Source: Hypericibacter sp963696655 (GTDB taxonomy: Bacteria; Pseudomonadota; Alphaproteobacteria; Dongiales; Dongiaceae). From it: DNA of 64,000 nt. Position 1 is the stretch's first letter. The number at the start of each line of letters is the position of its first letter. The stretch is from assembly GCA_963696655.1 (NCBI GenBank), contig CAVOLB010000123.1, forward strand, positions 6,086 to 70,085, written 5' to 3'. Below are positions 26,857-35,400 of the stretch, one piece after another. Under the pieces are notes generated by a model. It saw only the letters and a list, made by a program, of their open reading frames with translations. It was not told the DNA's origin and did not search any database. Made by a program: the position numbers and the translations under genes.

Positions 26857-27990
26857 TCAGAGGCGGGTCACGAAGGACGGCTTGCCGTCCTTGATCACGC
26901 CGATGACCACCAGCTTATCGCCAACCCGTTCGCCCTGGGCGTCGAATTTGACGGGTCCGAGCGGGCTTGCCGAAATGTTAGTCGCCCGGAGAGCCGCGGT
27001 GAGGGCCTCCTTGGTGACCGGACCTTTGATCGTCTTCAGCGCTTCGATGACCATCTGGCCCGCGACATAGCCGATCGCATTCACGTCCTTCGGCTCCGCC
27101 GTGTATTTGGCCTTGAAGCTGCTGACAAAGCTCTGCACCGCCGGATCGGGATCGTCGGGCAGGATGATCGACATGAAGTTGAGGCCTTCCGCCGCCGATC
27201 CCGCCGCCTGGGCCATCTCGGAATTGACGAAGCCCGGAGGCCCGATGATCCGCTCCTTGAGGCCGGCCTGGCTGGCCTGCTTGACCATCAGGCCGAGCTC
27301 GACTTCGTAGGCGATCATATGGAGCGCGTCGGGATGGGTCTTGTCGGCGTTGAGCAGGAGTCCCGTGAACTCGCGCTCGCCGGGATTGAAGCTCGCCTCG
27401 GAGACCACCTTCACGCCTGCGGCCTCGGCCGCCTTCTTGAAGGTTGCCGCGCCGCTGGCGCCGTAACCGCTGGTGTCGTGGATCACGCCCCAGCTGTTCA
27501 CGCCGAACTTCTCCTTGGCCCAGCGGATCATCCGTTCCGCCATGATGCCGTCGGAGATCGTGGCGGCGAAGACATATTCGTCGCCCTTCTGTCCGACGGT
27601 GGCGCCGTAGCCGGTAAAAATATGCGGAATCTGCGCGTCGGCCAGCGTCTTCTGCACCGCCAGCATGCTACCGGTGCAGGCCGGCCCGATGACGAGGACG
27701 GCGCTGTCGAGCATCTTGTTCACTTGGGTGACCGCGTTCTCGGGCGTGCATTCGTCGTCGTCCTCGACGATCTGCAGCTCGTGCCCGTTCACCTTGTTGC
27801 CCACCTCTTCGAAGGCGAGCTTGAGGCCGTCCCGATAGCCCTCGCCATAGAAAGCCACCGGCCCCGAGAAGGGCGAGAGCAGATGGATCGCCACGGTGTC
27901 GTCCGCCATCGCAGGTCCGCCGAACAGGGCAAACGCCGCGGTCGCCAATCCCGCCATCGCGGGCAATGCACGCCTCATCATCTTTTTCAT
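26857..27990 (-). CDS. Branched-chain amino acid-type ABC substrate-binding protein (LivK)
   Basis: The 377-residue periplasmic binding protein begins with a signal peptide, RALPAMAGLATAAFALFGGP, ending AMA, followed by VAIHLLSPFSGPVAFYGEGY. Ligand-site features such as VIGPACTGSMLAVQ and DTSGYGASGAATFKKA match type I periplasmic binding proteins. The ligand is unknown but should be the pathway substrate; the neighbouring CoA-ligase points to an aromatic acid or amide. Confidence 0.93.
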   Translation of the reverse strand: MKKMMRRALPAMAGLATAAFALFGGPAMADDTVAIHLLSPFSGPVAFYGEGYRDGLKLAFEEVGNKVNGHELQIVEDDDECTPENAVTQVNKMLDSAVLVIGPACTGSMLAVQKTLADAQIPHIFTGYGATVGQKGDEYVFAATISDGIMAERMIRWAKEKFGVNSWGVIHDTSGYGASGAATFKKAAEAAGVKVVSEASFNPGEREFTGLLLNADKTHPDALHMIAYEVELGLMVKQASQAGLKERIIGPPGFVNSEMAQAAGSAAEGLNFMSIILPDDPDPAVQSFVSSFKAKYTAEPKDVNAIGYVAGQMVIEALKTIKGPVTKEALTAALRATNISASPLGPVKFDAQGERVGDKLVVIGVIKDGKPSFVTRL

Positions 27991-28006
27991 CCTCGTTTCC
28001 TCCCCA

Positions 28007-29053
28007 TCAATGCTTTTTGAATTCGGGTATTACATGCTTCCCGATGAGTTCGATCGCATGCATGAGCTTCTCATGCGACATCCCTTCCATCCGCAGCAGC
28101 ATCTCGTCGACCCCCATGGCCTCGTAGCGCTTGATCTTCTGAATCAGGGTCTGGGGATCGCCCACGATCACATTGTCCGTGCGATTCAAGCGGTCGAAAT
28201 CGGAGATGATCTTGTGGGTCTCGGTGAAGTCGAGATTCTGCCCGCCGGCCTTGACCGTCGCTTCGTACATGTTCACGACGCCCTTGAGGTAGCCCAGCAT
28301 CGGCGGGGCCGCGTCGGCAGCCGCTTCCTCGTTGGTGTCGGCGCAGTGGCCGAGCACGAAGACGGAGAACTTCCTGTTGACGACACCGGCATAGGGCTCG
28401 GCCCTGTCGACCGCATCCTGGTAGGCCTTGTATCGCTTCTCCAGCTGGCTCAGCGTCACGCCGACCGTAAGCGACATCACGCCCATGCCCTTGCTGGCCG
28501 CGAATTCGTGCGAACGCGGGCTGATCGCGGCGTACCAGAGAGTCGGGTGCGGTTTGCGGGGAAAGGTCGGCGCCAGGCGCCGCGGCGGAATCTTGTAGTA
28601 CTTGCCGTCGTAGGAGAACTCGTCCTCGCTCCAGGCCTTGATCAGGATGTCCATGCCCTCGGTCCAGCGTCCATCGAGCTCCGAGACGTCGACATTGAAC
28701 CCGCCGGAGGTGAGCAGCGAGTTGCCCTTGCCCGAGCCGAACTCGATCCGGCCGTTGGACAGGATGTCGATGGTCGCGATCTGCTCGGCCACGCGGATGG
28801 GATGGTGATAAGGCAGGAGCGTGATAGCGGTGCGCAGCTTGATGTTCTTCGTCAGCACCGCCAGGGCCGAGAGGAAGATCTCGTTCGACGGAATGGAGCA
28901 GAGCGGCGCGTTGAAATGCTGCTCCGACACGCCGAACACCGAGAATCCCATCTCGTCGGCCAGCTTTGCCTCGGCGAGCACTTCGTGATACCGGGCGGAG
29001 AAGGTCGGCGCGCCGCCGATCATGCTCGCCTCGGTGATAATTCCAAAATCCAT
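28007..29053 (-). CDS. LLM class flavin-dependent oxidoreductase (luciferase-like monooxygenase)
   Basis: The 348-residue TIM-barrel FMN monooxygenase has N-terminal DFGIITEASM, FGVSEQHFNAPL and a conserved VAEQIATIDILSNGRIEFG. It uses reduced flavin from the reductase at 18321 to oxidise a substrate such as a ring amide, as RutA does with uracil. A strong ribosome-binding site (AAGGAG) eight bases before ATG 29053 fixes the start. A TCACTCA half-site like that of the other operators sits just upstream (29070-29076). It is the last gene before the regulator. Confidence 0.92.
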   Translation of the reverse strand: MDFGIITEASMIGGAPTFSARYHEVLAEAKLADEMGFSVFGVSEQHFNAPLCSIPSNEIFLSALAVLTKNIKLRTAITLLPYHHPIRVAEQIATIDILSNGRIEFGSGKGNSLLTSGGFNVDVSELDGRWTEGMDILIKAWSEDEFSYDGKYYKIPPRRLAPTFPRKPHPTLWYAAISPRSHEFAASKGMGVMSLTVGVTLSQLEKRYKAYQDAVDRAEPYAGVVNRKFSVFVLGHCADTNEEAAADAAPPMLGYLKGVVNMYEATVKAGGQNLDFTETHKIISDFDRLNRTDNVIVGDPQTLIQKIKRYEAMGVDEMLLRMEGMSHEKLMHAIELIGKHVIPEFKKH

Positions 29054-29251
29054 CTGCTTCTCCTTAACTTCACTCAATCTCGACTACGGAGCGGGTGACG
29101 AACGGACGCCGGATCAAGGGATTTGGCTCGCAAAGGCGCCCGGCACCCGCAGCCGCGTTCCAGGCACGGCGGCTGCGCATTCAGCTCTCCGTCGTGGATT
29201 CACCGAAATGAAGGGAGCGTGAAATCGGGGTGATCGCGAGCCTGCCGGAAC

Positions 29252-30271
29252 TCACGTCCGCGCTCCCAATGCCCGCAAGATGAACGTGATGAGGCTTTCG
29301 CGGACCGCGTCTTCGCCATAGCTCGCCAGATTCCAGTGGCGGATGGCCCAGGCCGTGCAGAGGAAGTAGATGTAGTTCGCGGCCAGCCCCGGATTGTCGA
29401 CCTCGAATTCCGCCGTGGCCTTCCCGTGCTGAATGATCTTTTCCCAGATCTCGACGAAGGACCGGTCCATCTGAAAGATCTTTTCCCGGTTCTCGCGGTT
29501 GAGGGACTTGCCCTCGCGATAGACGAGATTGATAAGCTTCCGGTTCTTGCCGCAATACTCGACATACTCCGCTATGACACTCTTGAGCGTTTCGGTCGCG
29601 GACGAGGAGGTGTGCAGCGTCTCCTCGAAATGCTTCGTCAAACGGCTGAGATACTCGTTCGACATCAGGTAGAGCAGGTCTTCCTTGGTCTTGATGTAGA
29701 GATACATCGTCGGGATCGGCATGCCGGCCGCCGCCGCGATCTCGCGGATCGAGGCGCTGGCATAGCCCTTCTTCGAGATGACCTCGTAGGCGCCGCGGAG
29801 AATCTGTTCGAGGCGTTCCTGCGCCACGCCGCCGCGCCGCCGTGGCCCCTCGGGCAGGGCCACGATCTCGGCCTGGCGGAGCTTCTCGCCCTCTTCCTCG
29901 CGCGGCTTGAGCGACGGCACCGCGGCCGCGGCATTGCCCTCGGCCGTTGCCTTCGTCGCGAGCAGCGTCTGGGTGACTTCCGCGATGCAGACCCGCTCGT
30001 CGGGGCTGGCTCCGGGGCCGCCCGCATAAACCTTCGCGCGCCAGACCAGGACGGGTTCCTGCGTATGAAGCGGAACCGCCTCCGCGGTGTGCGCCTGTCC
30101 AATTGCCGGACCGTAGAAGTTGGTCTTGATTTCGATGGTCCGGAACTGGGTGCCAAGCTCGAATCCGGCGATCACCCCCTGCATGATCGCGCCCTGCGCG
30201 AGCGCGATGATGGCAGTCTCGCTGATCGGTTCCGGGGACATGTCGGTCTCGGCGGGTAAGAGCTGGCTCAT
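29252..30271 (-). CDS. TetR family regulator with N-terminal hotdog-like domain
   Basis: The 339-residue protein has two parts. Residues about 12-108 look like a partial PaaI-type hotdog thioesterase fold (TIEIKTNFYGPAIGQAHTAE, then PVLVWRAKVYAGG and AEVTQTLLATK). After a charged linker, residues about 150-200 form a TetR helix-turn-helix (SIREIAAAAGMPIPTMYLYI). The hotdog half lacks the usual first helix, so it may sense rather than hydrolyse an acyl-CoA. The start at 30271 has an AGGA site nine bases upstream. It is divergent from the amidase gene across the predicted operators. Confidence 0.82.
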   Translation of the reverse strand: MSQLLPAETDMSPEPISETAIIALAQGAIMQGVIAGFELGTQFRTIEIKTNFYGPAIGQAHTAEAVPLHTQEPVLVWRAKVYAGGPGASPDERVCIAEVTQTLLATKATAEGNAAAAVPSLKPREEEGEKLRQAEIVALPEGPRRRGGVAQERLEQILRGAYEVISKKGYASASIREIAAAAGMPIPTMYLYIKTKEDLLYLMSNEYLSRLTKHFEETLHTSSSATETLKSVIAEYVEYCGKNRKLINLVYREGKSLNRENREKIFQMDRSFVEIWEKIIQHGKATAEFEVDNPGLAANYIYFLCTAWAIRHWNLASYGEDAVRESLITFILRALGART

Positions 30272-30310
30272 GGGAACCGGTCCTATTCCTTTTTGGATCA
30301 TTGGTTTAAT

Positions 30311-30335
30311 TGACTGAATGATCCCTCACTCAGTA
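30311..30335. promoter_or_regulatory. Candidate TetR operator in the regulator/amidase divergent region
   Basis: Inverted repeat ACTGAATGA (30313-30321) and TCACTCAGT (30326-30334) with a 4-bp spacer lies about 40 bases upstream of both the TetR and the amidase coding starts. A second related motif, TGAGTGATCAGTCA, overlaps the amidase start at 30374-30387. Similar half-sites occur upstream of the flavin reductase (18915) and the monooxygenase (29070). Confidence 0.65.
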
Positions 30336-30372
30336 TCTTGTTGGCCGGTTTCCCGGTTGTCAAGGTGCTTGT

Positions 30373-31722
30373 ATGAGTGATCAGTCAGATATCTTGGATC
30401 ACAGCGTCAGCTGGCTGAGTGCTGCGTTGGCCCGTCGCGAGCTGTCGCCGATCGAGCTCACCCGCGCTTATCTGGAGCGCATCGATCGGGTCGATGACCG
30501 ACTCAACAGCTATGTCATGGTTTCCGCCGAGCGCGCGCTCGAGGCGGCGGCCGCGGCCGAGACGCGCGCCAGCCGGCGGGAGCGGCACGGGCCGCTCGAC
30601 GGCATTCCGATCGCGATCAAAGACAATATCGATGTGGCCGGCCTGGTGACGGCGGCGGGCATGGAGGCGCGCCGGATCGACACTGCGCCCGGCGACGCCA
30701 CGGTCGTGAAGCGCCTGCGCGACGCGGGCGCCGTCATCCTCGGCAAGACCAACATGGACGAAGGCGCCATGGGCGGCACGACCGACAACAAGTTCTTCGG
30801 CCGGACGCAGCACCCGTTGCGAGGCGGTTACACGCCGGGGGGATCGAGCGGCGGATCGGCCGTGGCGGTCGCAGCGGGGCTCTGCAGCGCAGCGCTCGGC
30901 AGCGACACATTGGGATCCATCCGCATTCCGGCGTCCTATTGCGGCATCGCCGCGCTGAAGCCGACCTTCGGGTTGGTCAGCACAAGAGGCGTGGTACCCC
31001 TCGCCTTTCGCCTCGACCATGTCGGGCCAATGGCAAGATCGGTGGAGGATCTGGGGCTATTGCTCGATGTCATGGCGGGCTTCGATCCGCATTGCGCCGA
31101 TTCCCGAGTGGCCTTACCGCCACAGGGCCGGCCGATCGGAGGAACCGTGATCGGACTGCTGCAGAACTTCGATTCGATCGAGACCGACGCCGAGGTTCGC
31201 GATGCCTTCGCGGCGGCGATCCGACGCCTCGAGGAGCTGGGCTGCCGCGTCGAGACGATCGGGCTCGCCAACTATCAACCGCCACAGACGCGCCGCGCCG
31301 GACTTCTGTGCTGCGAGTCCGATGCCGCCAACACCCATGGCGACATCCTCGCCAGGAGGCCGGACCAGCTGTCCGACCCCGTGCGGGCCATGCTCGATTA
31401 TGGCCGGAAGCTTCTGGCACCCCGGCTCGCGGCCGCCCTGCGCCATCTCGACGTCGTCGCCTTCGAGATGAAGCAGGCGCTGACCGCGGTGGATGCGATT
31501 CTCTCCCCCACGACGCCCCAGCCGGCCTTTCCCTTCGAGGACAAGGTGCCCGACACACAGGGCGACATGACGGCGCTCGCCAACATCTCGGGCTTGCCGG
31601 CGCTTTCCGTGCCGATGGGATTCAACAAGACCGGGCTTCCGCTGGGACTCCAGATGATCGGTCGCGCGTTCGACGAAAAGCATCTTCTCGCCCTCGGCGC
31701 CGCTTTCTCGGGATCACTCTGA
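30373..31722 (+). CDS. Amidase-signature family hydrolase
   Basis: The 449-residue amidase has the Ser-cisSer-Lys triad context: IPIAIKDNIDVAG (Lys), YTPGGSSGGSAVAVAAG and GSDTLGSIRIPASYCG (the family more often reads DTGGS). It hydrolyses a linear amide; in heterocycle degradation such enzymes remove the amide or formamide left after ring opening. It is divergent from the TetR gene and is the only plus-strand member of the catabolic block. Confidence 0.9.
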   Translation: MSDQSDILDHSVSWLSAALARRELSPIELTRAYLERIDRVDDRLNSYVMVSAERALEAAAAAETRASRRERHGPLDGIPIAIKDNIDVAGLVTAAGMEARRIDTAPGDATVVKRLRDAGAVILGKTNMDEGAMGGTTDNKFFGRTQHPLRGGYTPGGSSGGSAVAVAAGLCSAALGSDTLGSIRIPASYCGIAALKPTFGLVSTRGVVPLAFRLDHVGPMARSVEDLGLLLDVMAGFDPHCADSRVALPPQGRPIGGTVIGLLQNFDSIETDAEVRDAFAAAIRRLEELGCRVETIGLANYQPPQTRRAGLLCCESDAANTHGDILARRPDQLSDPVRAMLDYGRKLLAPRLAAALRHLDVVAFEMKQALTAVDAILSPTTPQPAFPFEDKVPDTQGDMTALANISGLPALSVPMGFNKTGLPLGLQMIGRAFDEKHLLALGAAFSGSL

Positions 31723-31771
31723 ATACGGAAAATCATCTCCGCTGAAGCCGCGGCCAGCGAGTATCCATGTC

Positions 31772-32036
31772 GCGCCGCCAGCTTCGATGTCCTGCCGCAT
31801 ATCGGCCGGAAGGACCGGGTGCATTACGCGCTGGGCTACAACTATACAACTATATGGGCATCCCGATGGGGAGCTGGCTCGGCCTCAAGCTGGCCCGCCG
31901 GATCCTGGGCGCGGCCGACAGGGCAACGGCCTTCGACGACCTGCCCTTCCCGACTCGCTTCTATCACCGTGGCGAGGCCTGGTTCCTGCCCCTTGCCATG
32001 GCCTGGTTCGACCTCAAGGACCGGCTCGCCTACTGA
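31772..32036 (+). pseudogene. 3' remnant of FAD oxidase gene (right copy of direct repeat)
   Basis: Bases 31772-31945 duplicate 17349-17514 exactly, apart from a tandem duplication of ACAACTAT that adds 8 bases and breaks the frame. Then 31946-32036 continues as a diverged 3' end of the same gene family, about 82% identical with mainly third-position changes, to a matching stop. No start or upstream half is present. The remnant is therefore a chimera, as expected at the far junction of a single-crossover integration. The rest of 31723-32414 shows only this remnant, a non-coding stretch and the nrdJ leader. Confidence 0.85.
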
Positions 32037-32195
32037 AAAGACGGACGCGAAAACCCGCCCGGTCGAGTCCATGACGCCGACGGCCGAACCTCCGCGGAGG
32101 CTGGGTGCGGGGTGCCCGACGATGGTCATTGCTGCACTGCAGCATGCGTTCATCGTTCCTTAACCATAAGGCGCGGAAAACCGCCATACGCCACC

Positions 32196-32228
32196 CACTA
32201 GGCCTATTGCGATGCACTACATTTAGTG
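32196..32228. promoter_or_regulatory. Candidate tandem NrdR boxes upstream of nrdJ
   Basis: CACTACATTTAGTG (32215-32228) is an inverted repeat CACTA-N4-TAGTG that fits the general NrdR-box form. CACTAGGCCTATTG (32196-32209) is a weaker match whose start lies 19 bp earlier, about two helical turns. NrdR usually represses ribonucleotide reductase genes through two such boxes. The leader also lacks any recognisable B12-riboswitch box. Found by eye. Confidence 0.5.
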
Positions 32229-32414
32229 TTTTGCCGAAAAACCGGCCACAGAATGTGGTTGCAAACTCATGACTCCGCGATCAATATGTTGGGACGCCGG
32301 TGCGGTTGGGCCCCAATATCTGGCGGCGGATCAAATCCCTGTAGAGCGTCTTTCGGGCGAAAGCTCAAGAGGGGAGAGGATTCTGCGAATTTCGGCCTCC
32401 ATGGGGGTTATTCA

Positions 32415-35400
32415 ATGCGTATCAGCCGTCGCTTCACGCGTGCCGGGGATTCTCCTTACGCCGACATCGAGCTCCGCAAGACCACGAGCGAGATCCGCAA
32501 TCCGGATGGCTCGCTGGTGTTCCAGCTGCGCGACATCGATGTGCCGGCCGATTGGTCCCAGGTCGCCTGCGACGTGCTGGCCCAGAAGTATTTCCGCAAG
32601 GCGGGGGTTCCGGCCCGGCTGAAGTCGGTCGAGGAGAACACGGTCCCCTCCTTCCTCTGGCGCCATATCCCGGACGAATCCGCCCTCGCCGAGCTCGAGC
32701 CGGCGCAGCGCGTGGTCGGCGAGACCTCGGCCACGCAGGTCTTCGACCGCCTGGCCGGCACCTGGGCCTATTGGGGCTGGAAGGGCGGCTATTTCGACGG
32801 CGAGGAAGACGCCCAGGCCTATTACGACGAGATGCGCTTCATGCTGGCGCGCCAGATGGGCGCCCCCAACAGCCCGCAATGGTTCAACACCGGCCTGCAC
32901 TGGGCCTATGGCATCGACGGCCCCTCGCAGGGCCACTATTACGTCGATTTCCAGAGCGGCGAGCTGGTGGCCTCGGCCTCGGCCTATGAGCATCCCCAGC
33001 CCCATGCCTGCTTCATCCAGTCGGTGTCCGACGACCTCGTGAACGAGGGCGGCATCATGGATCTGTGGGTGCGCGAGGCGCGCCTGTTCAAATACGGCTC
33101 CGGCACCGGCTCGAACTTCTCGATGCTGCGCGGCTCGGGCGAGAAGCTCTCGGGCGGCGGCAAGTCGTCGGGCCTGATGAGCTTCCTCAAGATCGGCGAC
33201 CGCGCGGCCGGCGCCATCAAGTCGGGCGGCACCACGCGTCGCGCCGCCAAGATGGTCACGGTCGATCTCGATCACCCGGACATCGAGGAATATATCGACT
33301 GGAAGGTGGTCGAGGAGCAGAAGGTGGCGGCGCTGGTGGCGGGCTCGCGCCTGGCCGGCCCGCATCTGAACGCGATCATCGCCGCCTGCCATGCCGACAA
33401 GACCGACGGGCGCTTCGATCCCAAGCAGAACAAGGCGCTCAGGGCCGCGATCAGGGCCGCCCGCAAGGTCATGCTGCCGGAGAACTACATCCAGCGCGTG
33501 ATCCAGTTCGCCCAGCAGGGCTACAAGTCGATCGAGTTCCGCACCTACGACACCGACTGGGATTCGGACGCCTATCTGACCGTGTCCGGCCAGAACTCCA
33601 ACAACTCGGTGCGCGTCACCAACAGCTTCATCGAGGCGGTCAAGTCCGACGGCGACTGGAAGCTGATCCGGCGCACCGACGGCAAGGTCTCCAAGACCAT
33701 GAAGGCGCGCGAGCTGTGGGAGAAGATCGCGCACGCCGCCTGGGCCAGCGCCGATCCGGGCGTCCAGTACGACACCACCATCAACGAGTGGCATACCTGC
33801 CCCGAGAGCGGCCGCATCAACGCGTCCAATCCCTGCTCGGAATACATGTTCCTCGACGACACCGCCTGCAATCTGGCGTCGTTGAACCTGATGACCTTCC
33901 GCAAGGAGGACGGCAGCTTCGACATCGAGGCCTACGAGCATGCCACCCGCCTCTGGACGGTCACGCTCGAGATCTCGGTGCTGATGGCGCAGTTCCCGTC
34001 GCGCGAGATCGCCCAGCTCTCCTACGAGTTCCGCACCCTGGGCCTGGGCTACGCCAATATCGGCGGCCTGCTGATGGCGATGGGCCTGCCCTATGACAGC
34101 GACAAGGGCCGCGCGCTCTGCGGCGCCCTGACCGCGATCATGACCGGCGTCGCCTATGCGACCTCGGCCGAGATGGCGGGCGAGCTCGGCACCTTCCCGG
34201 GCTACGACAAGAACCGCGACGCGATGCTGCGGGTGATCCGCAACCATCGCCGCGCCGCCCATGGCGAGACCAAGGGCTATGAGGGCCTGACGGTCCTGCC
34301 GGTGCCGCTCGACCATGCCAACATCGTGGACAAGGCGCTGGGCGAGCATGCCCGCAAGGCCTGGGACCTGGCGCTGTCGCTGGGCGAGGAGCATGGCTAT
34401 CGCAACGCCCAGTCGACCGTGATCGCGCCCACCGGCACGATCGGCCTGGTGATGGATTGCGACACCACCGGCATCGAGCCCGACTTCGCCCTGGTGAAGT
34501 TCAAGAAGCTCGCCGGCGGCGGCTACTTCAAGATCATCAACCGCATGGTGCCCCAGGCGCTCAAGGCGCTGGGCTATGACGAGGCCAAGATCGAGGACAT
34601 CATCCGCTACGCCGTCGGCCACGGCACGCTGGAGCAGGCGCCGGGCGTCAATCATGCGGCCCTGCGCGCGAAGGGCTTCACCGCCGGCGCGCTCCAGTCG
34701 CTCGAGGCCGCGCTGGCGACCGCCTTCGACATCCGCTTCGCCTTCAACAAATGGGTGCTGGGCGAGGAATTCTGCGTCGCGGGCCTGAGCTTCACCACGG
34801 AGCAGCTCAACGAGGTCGGCTTCGACATGCTGGCCGAGCTGGGCTTCACCAAGCAGCAGATCGAGCAGGCCAACACCTATTGCTGCGGCGCCATGACGCT
34901 CGAGGGCGCGCCGCGCCTGAAGGCGGAGCATCTGCCGATCTTCGATTGCGCCAACCCTTGCGGGCGCATCGGCAAGCGCTACCTCTCGGTCGACAGCCAC
35001 ATCACCATGATGGCGGCGGCGCAGTCCTTCATCTCCGGCGCCATCTCCAAGACCATCAACATGCCCAATGCCGCCACGGTCGAGGATTGCAAGGACGCCT
35101 ACATGCTGTCCTGGAGCCTCGGCATCAAGGCGAACGCGCTCTATCGCGACGGCTCCAAGCTGTCGCAGCCGCTGCAGTCGCAGATCTTCGAGGACGAGGA
35201 CGAGCTCGAGGAGGTGATGGAGCAGACGGCCGCCCAGCGCGCGCCCATCATCGCCGAGCGCATCGTGGAGCGGATCGTCGAGCGGGTGGCCAAGCATGAC
35301 CGCAAGCGCCTGCCCAACCGCCGCAAGTCCTACACCCAGAAGGCCATCGTCGGCGGCCACAAGGTCTATCTCCACACCGGCGAGTACGAGGACGGCACGG

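Noticed and set aside
17606..31771. Integrase or tRNA-based genomic island
   Set aside because: No integrase or tRNA gene visible at either end; homologous single-crossover through the oxidase gene explains the repeats better.
32229..32414. Cobalamin riboswitch in front of nrdJ
   Set aside because: No B12-box-like sequence or long structured leader seen by eye; a covariance search would be decisive.
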